From the NCBI GenBank assembly GCA_030620925.1, contig JAUXIQ010000091.1:1-7259 (forward strand): DNA of 7,259 nt, read 5' to 3'. Positions 1 through 5,446 of the stretch are shown one piece after another (within the stretch, counting starts at the first letter, position 1; every line of letters starts with the position of its first letter). The position numbers and the translations under genes were made by a program. The stretch comes from Nitrospinota bacterium. GTDB taxonomy: Bacteria; JAUXIQ01. The notes beneath the pieces were generated by a model. It did not search any database. It was not told the DNA's origin and was given only the letters and a program-made list of their open reading frames with translations.

Positions 1-567
1 AAAGAAGGCGACTGGCTGCCCCGCCCCATCCTGGAATATTTCACAAAGCTCGAACCGAGCGACAGACATTTATACTTAGAGAATGCCTTTAACTATTCCG
101 GTCTAACTTGTGATGAATATACAGAAATGGATACGCTGATATATCTGATTAGCCTTTACCTGATAGACAGGTTTGCACGCGCCGACATCGAGGTGTGGGA
201 CGGCAAGTTCGAGTTCGGCCGTATGGGAGGATTGGTGTTGGCAGACGCCATCGGCCCCGACGAGTTGCGCGTAATCAAGGAAGGCGTTCAGATCAGCAAA
301 GAGCCCCTTCGCCAGTATCATAAGATACACCGGGCGGACTGGTATAAGAATACACAGGAAGCTAAAAAGATAGACCCTGAAAACTGGATCACAATCTGTA
401 AGGGAAATTTCAACTCAGAGCCGGAATCGATGGACCCCGAATTCAAGAACCTATGCGAAGATATGTATCAGGCCCTCACAAACGCCCTCACCGGCCACGC
501 ATGGTTTCCCGAAGCTCTTCCCCTTGACGAAGTAGTCAAACAGCTCAAAAAGTCCGGTATCGTTTGA
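1..567 (+). CDS. Hypothetical protein, 3' part only (5' end outside window)
   Basis: Frame 1 is open from the first base to a TGA at 565-567, giving at least 188 residues, so the ATG at 127 is probably internal and the true start lies upstream. I do not recognise the family. The visible part is mixed polar and hydrophobic with no convincing membrane segment. It has a hydrophobic helix-like stretch (LIYLISLYLIDRF, about residues 45-57), a Trp/Gly-rich patch (EVWDGKFEFGRMGG) and a charged C-terminus ending LKKSGIV. Reading the frame through the edge, without stops and with codon use like the genes downstream, supports a real gene. It is followed by a 172-base gap before the mutase genes, so it is probably a separate transcription unit. 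No function is proposed. Confidence 0.7.
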   Translation, partial: KEGDWLPRPILEYFTKLEPSDRHLYLENAFNYSGLTCDEYTEMDTLIYLISLYLIDRFARADIEVWDGKFEFGRMGGLVLADAIGPDELRVIKEGVQISKEPLRQYHKIHRADWYKNTQEAKKIDPENWITICKGNFNSEPESMDPEFKNLCEDMYQALTNALTGHAWFPEALPLDEVVKQLKKSGIV

Positions 568-739
568 TCGAAGTATTGTGCGGCGGTTCTCTGTTCTGGT
601 AGTAAATCTACAGGCGCAATAATCGGTTGCCTTCTTGCCCTTCACTCGGTTAATATCTAGCTGTGTGGTTAAACCATCGGATTAATCAATTTTAATTGAA
701 ACCCGTTGAGGAAAATAAAAACCGCAGGGGGATACAAAG
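568..739 (+). promoter_or_regulatory. Intergenic region upstream of mutase with weak promoter and two small palindromes
   Basis: A possible sigma70-type promoter has TTGCCT at 627-632, an 18-base spacer and TAATAT at 651-656, each box matching consensus at 4 of 6 positions. Two dyads follow: tggtt-a-aacca at 666-676, close to the predicted transcription start, and tcaatt-tt-aattga at 686-699. Their placement between the promoter and the mutase ribosome site would suit a repressor operator, but no regulator gene is in the window and both arms are short and AT-rich. No clear terminator is seen for the gene ending at 567. Confidence 0.3.
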
Positions 740-2413
740 ATGCAAGATGAAGAGATAAAAAATGAACGTGCCCGGTGGGAGCAGGAGACGCTCAAGAAAG
801 CGGTGGAGAGGTATCCGGAAAGAGAGGAACAGTTCACCACCTACTCCGGCATACCCATCAAGCAGATATACACCCCCGAAGACGTGGAGGGAATCAATTA
901 CACCGAAGACATAGGTTTCCCCGGTGAATACCCCTACACCCGCGGCATCCAGGCCACCATGTACCGGGGCCGACTGTGGACCATGCGCCAACTGGTGGGT
1001 TTCAACAGCATCGAAGAGACCAAAGCCCGGCAGCAGGAGTTCCTCGACCAGGGTGTAATTTCTGTTGCCATAAGCTCCGGAAGCTGTTTCGGCGGGGTCT
1101 ACGATTCGGACGACCCCCTTATGGAAGGGCTTCTGGGCCAGGGCACCACGGTGGCACGGGACACCCTGCAGGACACCAGGGATACTATGGAGGGCTTCGA
1201 CCTGGAGCAGGTCAGCGTCAATTTCCCCGGCGGCCAGCCCACGGCGGTGATAGACCTGGCGAAATTTCTGGTGGTCGCCGAGGAGCACGGCACGCCCTTC
1301 AATCTCCTGCGGGGGACGCTCCAGAACGACACCCTCTCCATGTTCATCTCCAACCACTACTACGAGTTCCCCGTGAAGCATGCCATGCGCCTGATGGTGG
1401 ATATAATAAAGTACTCCTGCGAGAACCTGCCACAGTTCAATCCCATCAGCATCAGCCCCCAACACCAGCGCGAGGCGGGGGCAACGGCTGTTCAGGAAGT
1501 GGCAATATCCTTCTGCAACGCCATCTCATACGTCCAGGCCTGCATCGACGCCGGTATGGACGTGGACACGTTCGCACCCCGATTTTCGTGGAACTTCGGT
1601 GTCTACATGGACCTCTTCGAGGAGGCGGCAAAATTCCGCGCCGCACGGCGGGTGTGGGCCAGAATAATGAAAGAGCGTTTCGGAGCAAAAAATCCACGGT
1701 CATGGATGCTGAGGGTACATGCTCAGACTTCCGGTTCGGCGTTGATGGCCCCCCAGCCGGAGAATAACATCATGCGAGTGACCATTCAGGCCCTGGCGGC
1801 GGTGCTGGGCGGAGTCAACTCGCTGCACACCGATGGTTTCGACGAGCCCTTAGCTATCCCCACGGAGCGTGCGGCGCGCCTTGCCATCCGCACCCAGCAG
1901 ATAATCGCGCACGAGAGCGGGGCCGCAAAGGTGGTGGACCCGCTGGCGGGGTCTTACTATGTGGAGTCGCTCACCAATCAGATAGAAGAAGAGGTGAGCG
2001 ATTTTATAAAGAAGGTGGACGATATGGGGGGTGCCGAGACGGCTGTGGAGAACGGTTTTTTCCAGCAGGAAATCGCCAGGTCGGCCTACGCACATCAGAT
2101 GGCCGTGGAACGCAAAGAAAGGATAATAGTCGGCGTTAACGATTTCAAGGTCGAGCAGGATTACCCGGTTGAAGTCTTCGAGGCAGATCAGGAAGCGGGC
2201 AGAAAACACCTTGAAAAGTTGCGCCGCATAAAAGAAGATCGGGATAAAGACCAGCTACGCCAGTCACTGGAGAAACTTAAAGGGGCCGCCGGGGGAGATG
2301 AAAACCTCGTACCCTATACCATGGAGGCGGTAAAAGCTATGACCACCACCGGTGAAATTATAGAAGCGCTGCGGGAAGTCTTCGGAACCTACACCAAACC
2401 CGCCACCTTCTGA
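740..2413 (+). CDS. Adenosylcobalamin-dependent acyl-CoA mutase, large catalytic subunit (substrate unknown)
   Basis: This 557-residue protein is the TIM-barrel catalytic chain of the methylmalonyl-CoA mutase family. In that family, carbon-skeleton rearrangement of an acyl-CoA is driven by the adenosyl radical. Family landmarks include YPYTRGIQATMYRGR (64-78), KFRAARRVWARIMKERFGAK (298-317), HAQTSG (327-332), QPENN (339-343), SLHT (361-364), TQQIIAHESG (385-394) and DPLAGSYYVE (400-409). The length suits a split enzyme whose B12 domain is the next gene. ATG at 740 follows AGGGGGA (726-732) by 7 bases. Aligned by hand to P. shermanii MutB, Tyr89 corresponds to Leu85, Arg207 to Asn205, Tyr243 to Gln241, and the 117-123 and 164-166 loops are rewritten, while His244 (His242), Thr195 and Gln197 are kept. 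Loss of the carboxylate-binding Tyr/Arg pair argues against methylmalonyl-CoA. Isobutyryl-, 2-hydroxyisobutyryl- and ethylmalonyl-CoA mutases are relatives, but none has this residue set as I recall it. Confidence 0.95.
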   Translation: MQDEEIKNERARWEQETLKKAVERYPEREEQFTTYSGIPIKQIYTPEDVEGINYTEDIGFPGEYPYTRGIQATMYRGRLWTMRQLVGFNSIEETKARQQEFLDQGVISVAISSGSCFGGVYDSDDPLMEGLLGQGTTVARDTLQDTRDTMEGFDLEQVSVNFPGGQPTAVIDLAKFLVVAEEHGTPFNLLRGTLQNDTLSMFISNHYYEFPVKHAMRLMVDIIKYSCENLPQFNPISISPQHQREAGATAVQEVAISFCNAISYVQACIDAGMDVDTFAPRFSWNFGVYMDLFEEAAKFRAARRVWARIMKERFGAKNPRSWMLRVHAQTSGSALMAPQPENNIMRVTIQALAAVLGGVNSLHTDGFDEPLAIPTERAARLAIRTQQIIAHESGAAKVVDPLAGSYYVESLTNQIEEEVSDFIKKVDDMGGAETAVENGFFQQEIARSAYAHQMAVERKERIIVGVNDFKVEQDYPVEVFEADQEAGRKHLEKLRRIKEDRDKDQLRQSLEKLKGAAGGDENLVPYTMEAVKAMTTTGEIIEALREVFGTYTKPATF

Positions 2414-2433
2414 TCGCATAGGGGGAAATTCTC

Positions 2434-2862
2434 GTGGGACAAAGTGATACGATTCGCATTCTGTTGGCCAAACCGCCAATAGACACCCACGACCGGGGAA
2501 TAATGATCCTGGCCAGGGCTCTCAGGGACGCCGGCATGGAGGTCATCTACGCCGGTCTGCGGCAGACCTGGGAGCAGATAGTCAATACCGCCATCGAGGA
2601 GGACGTAGACCTCATCGGTATCAGCTCCCTGGCCGGGGGTGAGCGGGTGCTCATCCCTAAATTCTGCAAACTGCTCAAGGAGAGCGACGCCGCGGACATA
2701 CCGGTCATAATTGGTGGTTCCGTCCTGGATAGAGAAATACCCGTCCTGGAAGAAGCGGGCGTTATAAAATGTTTCAAGAGCGGCACCAGCGCCGGCGAAG
2801 TGATAACCTACATACAAAACGCGTTCAAAAAAGGCCCTTCCCAGGTCGAGAGCAGCCGCTGA
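2434..2862 (+). CDS. Acyl-CoA mutase small subunit, B12-binding domain
   Basis: This 142-residue protein is a complete B12-binding Rossmann-like domain, the usual size for the stand-alone cobalamin subunit of split acyl-CoA mutases. The base-off/His-on signature is present: DTHDRG at 17-22 supplies the cobalt-ligating His19 (MutB His610), and Lys13 matches MutB Lys604. The SSLAGG turn (64-69) and the GG pair at 94-95, which contact the nucleotide tail, are also there. The stretch before the His reads KPPIDTHD where the family usually has KxGxDGHD, a mild divergence. GTG at 2434 is preferred because AGGGGG (2420-2425) lies 8 bases upstream. The gene starts 20 bases after the catalytic subunit's stop, so the two are almost certainly cotranscribed and form one holoenzyme. 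No MeaB/ArgK-type chaperone or epimerase gene is in view. Confidence 0.93.
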   Translation: MGQSDTIRILLAKPPIDTHDRGIMILARALRDAGMEVIYAGLRQTWEQIVNTAIEEDVDLIGISSLAGGERVLIPKFCKLLKESDAADIPVIIGGSVLDREIPVLEEAGVIKCFKSGTSAGEVITYIQNAFKKGPSQVESSR

Positions 2863-2863
2863 T

Positions 2864-2995
2864 CCCGTGGAGGTGGCCGCTGCCGGACACCGACAGATCA
2901 AGAACGCAGAACTGGCACTTCAGGAGAACGGCGGCGGGATAATCGGTCTCGAAGAATCGGCCTGCTCGGTAATTATCCTGCAAAAAGACAGATAA
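2864..2995 (+). pseudogene. Thiolase C-terminal remnant
   Basis: Reading from 2864 gives about 43 residues ending at TAA 2993-2995 that look like the last strand-helix-strand of a thiolase of the acetyl-CoA acetyltransferase / SCP-x type: GHRQIKNAELALQENGGG followed by IIGLEESACSVIIL. In such enzymes this follows the GHP catalytic block and holds the last core strands. Here the active-site Cys, GHP and CxG blocks are all missing, and the sequence immediately upstream is the intact end of the B12 subunit gene. There is no proper ribosome site, and a stand-alone 43-residue thiolase tail would not fold. I infer a deletion scar: a thiolase gene once followed the mutase pair and lost almost all of its length. 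An assembly junction is the main alternative. The identification rests on motif memory. Confidence 0.65.
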
Positions 2996-3088
2996 TCGCC
3001 GCGGGCTCAGGCCTGGGACATGGCGATGAAGGACTTTCCATTTAACAGGATTAATGGTTTGATATTCGGTTGAGGAGAGGTGTTGATT

Positions 3089-3889
3089 ATGGGCGCCAGG
3101 GATATGTCCAAATGGGAGACAGCCATTTCTGAAGTAGTAAGCAGTGAAGATGAAGAAGAAGTTATCATTCGCGGGCACAAACTAAGCGACCTGGTGGGTA
3201 AGGTGACGTTTACAGAGATGATGTTTCTTCTCATCAAGGGCGAATTACCTTCGGAGGGACAAGCGAAGGTTCTGGATGCCTTGCTGGTGGCATCGATGGA
3301 GCATGGGATTGCACCGCCTGCGATGATGAGCCGGTGTCTGGCTTCATACGGGTCACCGATTCAGGCGGCGGTTGCGGCGGGGGTTCTTGTTTTTGGTGAC
3401 TGGACGGGAGGTGCGGGAGAGCAGTTTGCAAAAATGTTGGTGGCACACGTTGAAATGCTGAATAATAAACAAACAGGTATTAGTGATGAGAGTCTTAGAG
3501 ACGAGGCGAAAAAGATAGTCGAAGAAGCTCTCAGAACAGGACAACGGGTGGCCGGTTTCGGCATTCCTCTTCACAAAGAGGACCCGCGTGCGCCGGTATT
3601 ATTAAAAATAGCTCGTGAGGAAGGCATATTTAATATTTATTGTCGGTTCGCGAAGTTAATAGAAGAAGAATTAGGAAAGGCAGTTGGACATCCTATTCCG
3701 ATGAACCTTGATGGAGTGGGTGGAGCCATAATTCTGGATCTAGGATTTTCATGGCAATCGGCTCGCATATTTATAATCACTCCCCGAACCGTAAGTATGG
3801 GAGCGCATTATCTGGAAGAATCAGGGCAGGAAACAAGGTGGCGTCACATAACACAAGACCGGGTGGAATACGTTCCGGAGAAGCCATAG
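3089..3889 (+). CDS. Citryl-CoA lyase-like protein (citrate synthase superfamily)
   Basis: This 266-residue protein matches the short, citryl-CoA-lyase-like branch of the citrate synthase family, which cleaves or forms C-C bonds between acetyl-CoA and an oxoacid. Landmarks are RGHKLSDLVGKVTFTEMMFLL (28-48), MEHGIAPPA (70-78) with His72 at the first catalytic His, GSPIQAAVAAGVL (88-100), GGAGEQFAKM (107-116), HKEDPRAP (162-169) and MNLDG (205-209) with Asp208 at the catalytic Asp. Where the family has GFGH or GYGH, this protein has GFGI (156-159), so the second catalytic His (pig citrate synthase His320) is Ile. ATG at 3089 is chosen because AGGAGAGG (3073-3080) sits 8 bases upstream; GTG 3080 and TTG 3083 overlap or crowd that site. 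Codons are more often A/T-ending than in the mutase genes. Citryl-CoA lyase activity is therefore uncertain. Confidence 0.85.
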   Translation: MGARDMSKWETAISEVVSSEDEEEVIIRGHKLSDLVGKVTFTEMMFLLIKGELPSEGQAKVLDALLVASMEHGIAPPAMMSRCLASYGSPIQAAVAAGVLVFGDWTGGAGEQFAKMLVAHVEMLNNKQTGISDESLRDEAKKIVEEALRTGQRVAGFGIPLHKEDPRAPVLLKIAREEGIFNIYCRFAKLIEEELGKAVGHPIPMNLDGVGGAIILDLGFSWQSARIFIITPRTVSMGAHYLEESGQETRWRHITQDRVEYVPEKP

Positions 3890-3948
3890 GTTGATTCGTA
3901 GAAATGCGCTTGAGATTCGTCAGCCGAGGTCTAGTCCCTCACAGACTA

Positions 3949-3988
3949 AAGAAAAAACAAAGGGCAAGGTGGTGTGCCCTGCCCTTTG
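3949..3988 (-). terminator. Candidate Rho-independent terminator facing left
   Basis: Perfect 9-base arms caaagggca (3958-3966) and tgccctttg (3980-3988) flank a 13-base loop. On the minus strand the stem is followed by a T-rich tract, the complement of the A-rich 3949-3957. On the plus strand no T-run follows, so it would be a poor terminator for the lyase-like gene ending at 3889. No convincing minus-strand gene lies to its right, so its purpose is unclear. Confidence 0.4.
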
Positions 3989-4012
3989 CGTTGTCGGTGA
4001 AGGTTATCAGTG

Positions 4013-4234
4013 ATGACGGTCTCTTTTTTACAACCGGGAAGGTTTCGATATCCAGATTTTATTGTTGGTTTGAAAACCCTCAATAGTGGCAAGATATCGA
4101 AACTTATAATCCGATCTAACCTACCACAAGATCTTGTGTCTGCCATGCTTTGTGTTGAAGTTCAGCGAGGTGTGGACAAAAGGGAGCCAATCGCAATATT
4201 GATAACCGTAGAGTATCTCTTGAAAAAGAAATAG
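4013..4234 (+). CDS. Possible small hypothetical protein
   Basis: A 73-residue ORF starts at ATG 4013 (GTG 4010 is an in-frame alternative), with GAAGG (3999-4003) 9 bases upstream, and ends at TAG 4232-4234. The product has no recognised domain. It mixes basic and hydrophobic residues, has no clear membrane segment and ends in a Lys-rich tail (EYLLKKK). The ORF spans the 4042-4103 inverted repeat, which is unusual for a coding region. A usable ribosome site is the only positive evidence; it may be a chance ORF or part of a decayed gene. Confidence 0.3.
   Translation: MTVSFLQPGRFRYPDFIVGLKTLNSGKISKLIIRSNLPQDLVSAMLCVEVQRGVDKREPIAILITVEYLLKKK
4042..4103. repeat. Inverted repeat with 11-base perfect arms
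   Basis: gtttcgatatc at 4042-4052 is the exact reverse complement of gatatcgaaac at 4093-4103, with 40 bases between. The right arm lies within a 19-base sequence (4087-4105) that recurs with one mismatch at 6203-6221 in the other gene-poor stretch. The arms are AT-rich, so a protein-binding site or a piece of a dispersed repeat is more plausible than a stable RNA hairpin. Confidence 0.4.
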
Positions 4235-4239
4235 CCAAT

Positions 4240-4368
4240 ATGGGCAAAGAAATGCGTTCTGAGAAGGTTACCTACTTCCGCGATATTGCTATACTGAAGC
4301 GAGACTTAAGACAGTTCCAGAGAGAGTATAGGAATGAACTGAGGAGGGTTAAGATGTTGGGGGGGTAG
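4240..4368 (+). CDS. Possible small basic helical peptide
   Basis: ATG 4240 to TAG 4366-4368 encodes 42 residues rich in Arg, Lys and Glu with heptad-like spacing (DIAILKRDLRQFQREYRNEL), suggesting an amphipathic helix or short coiled coil. The frame is open back to 4159 without another good start. No clear ribosome site precedes the ATG. It begins 5 bases after the stop of the preceding small ORF, in a different frame. It could be the C-terminal helix of a decayed protein or a chance ORF. Confidence 0.2.
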   Translation: MGKEMRSEKVTYFRDIAILKRDLRQFQREYRNELRRVKMLGG

Positions 4369-4463
4369 CTAAAAGATTTCTTAAGGAAGGTTGGAGCGAA
4401 AAAGGATTAGTCACAAAAACTTAAAGTATTTTAGGGGTAAATGAATTGTAGATTTCTCCTATC

Positions 4464-4492
4464 TTGACATAAGCGCATAGTTACTGTTAAAT
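4464..4492 (+). promoter_or_regulatory. Sigma70-type promoter for the DUF502 gene
   Basis: A perfect TTGACA (4464-4469) is separated by 17 bases from TTAAAT (4487-4492), which matches TATAAT at 4 of 6 positions. Transcription would start near 4499, leaving a leader of about 105 bases before the ATG at 4606. It is the best promoter-like sequence I found in the window, and it lies where a promoter is expected. Confidence 0.5.
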
Positions 4493-4605
4493 GGTTTTTC
4501 ATGGTCAGTAAAGTGTTTAAACCGGAGCAGGTAATGGGGCAGTAATTATCAGTCTGGGTTTTGTTATCTTTTATCCTCAACCGAACTTAGAAACGGGATA
4601 TACGG

Positions 4606-5298
4606 ATGCCGGACAAGAAAGGGAGCAGAAGGGCCTCATCTATCAGGAGGTACCTCCTGGCCGGATTATTCACTGTCATCCCCATCTGGATCACCTGGTT
4701 GGTGATAAAGTTCCTGCTCGGCCTGTTGAAGGGCGCCGGTGGCCCCATAGTAATTCTGATCTCCGATGCCGTGCGGCCATACGTACCGGCACTCGCCGAC
4801 TGGCTGTCCAACCCCTATTTTCAGTCCATAATCGCTGCTGTTATCATTTTCCTGGCTCTGTATCTGCTAGGTTGGGTCACCACACGGGTGGTGGGGAAGC
4901 GGCTCCTCAGGCTTTTCGACAGCATCATGGATCGGATACCCCTGGTGAGCACTATCTACGGCTCGGTTAAACAGCTTCTTACTTCGCTCGAGCATAAACC
5001 GGAGGGCGTTCAGCGTGTGGTTCTCATCGACTTCCCCTCACCCGAGATGAAGGCGGTGGGCTTCGTAACCCGCACACTTGTTGACGAGGACACCGGGGAA
5101 GAGCTGGCAGCCGTATACGTCCCTACCACGCCCAACCCCACCTCTGGTTACCTGGAAATCGTGCCCCTGGACAGGGTAACCTCCACCAACTGGACGGTCG
5201 AAGAGGCCATGACGTTCATAGTCTCCGGCGGGGCCGTTGCCCCTGAAACAATGAACTATAGCAAAAGCGCCGAGAAACCCGAAGAGCAGGCCCAGTGA
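4606..5298 (+). CDS. DUF502 family membrane protein
   Basis: This 230-residue inner-membrane protein belongs to the DUF502 family, which is widespread in bacteria and related to plant COV (CONTINUOUS VASCULAR RING) proteins; its biochemical function is not established. A basic N-terminus (KKGSRRASSIRR) precedes the first membrane helix (about 16-40, LLAGLFTVIPIWITWLVI) and a second lies at about 73-93. Family motifs follow: MDRIPLVSTIYGSVKQ (108-123), VGFVTRTL (151-158), VPTTPNPTSGYL (172-183) and SGGAVAP (207-213). The length is normal for the family and the last 17 residues are a polar tail. ATG 4606 is supported by GGGA (4595-4598) 7 bases upstream and by a promoter at 4464-4492. The gene stands alone between the AT-rich stretch and a convergent minus-strand gene. 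Confidence 0.93.
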   Translation: MPDKKGSRRASSIRRYLLAGLFTVIPIWITWLVIKFLLGLLKGAGGPIVILISDAVRPYVPALADWLSNPYFQSIIAAVIIFLALYLLGWVTTRVVGKRLLRLFDSIMDRIPLVSTIYGSVKQLLTSLEHKPEGVQRVVLIDFPSPEMKAVGFVTRTLVDEDTGEELAAVYVPTTPNPTSGYLEIVPLDRVTSTNWTVEEAMTFIVSGGAVAPETMNYSKSAEKPEEQAQ

Positions 5299-5446
5299 GA
5301 CGCAGTTCACTCTACCTGACGCTTTAAACCGGATCGATGGCTCAAATATTCTCCTTTCGATTGAGACTCACGACAGGTTACGTTATACGCAAGCTGCGAC
5401 CTGGTAGTATCCCATCGACAAAGCATTAACCCCGAGTGGGACCTGT

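Larger units (their letters stand above)
3890..4605. other. Long AT-richer intergenic stretch
   Basis: These 716 bases between the lyase-like gene and the DUF502 gene hold no recognisable protein family. They contain a hairpin whose T-run lies on the minus strand (3949-3988), an 11-base inverted repeat (4042-4052 and 4093-4103), two short plus-strand ORFs of doubtful status (4013-4234 and 4240-4368) and a promoter near the right end (4464-4492). No tRNA, CRISPR repeat or transposase was seen. The stretch could be eroded DNA from an inserted element, but no element boundaries were found. Confidence 0.6.

Noticed and set aside
127-567. Complete 146-residue gene starting at ATG 127
   Set aside because: The same frame is open back to base 1 and no ribosome site precedes 127, so a gene entering from the left edge is more likely.
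692-1465. 257-codon minus-strand ORF opposite the mutase gene
   Set aside because: It lies wholly within the strongly supported mutase coding region and its translation has no recognisable domain; it is a GC-driven shadow.
976-1767. 263-codon plus-strand ORF inside the mutase gene
   Set aside because: It is a frame-shifted, Pro/Gly/Arg/His-rich translation of the mutase, typical of an out-of-frame shadow.
740-2862. Naming the pair methylmalonyl-CoA mutase
   Set aside because: The family is certain, but the carboxylate-binding Tyr and Arg of MutB are replaced, so the substrate name is not supported.
3946-4146. 66-codon minus-strand ORF that might use the leftward hairpin
   Set aside because: The ORF runs through the hairpin itself, has no ribosome site I could support, and its product resembles no family.
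5299-5446. Possible bidirectional terminator between the convergent DUF502 and membrane-protein genes
   Set aside because: Only 5-base complementary pairs (for example caggt with acctg) with long loops and no T-runs were found.
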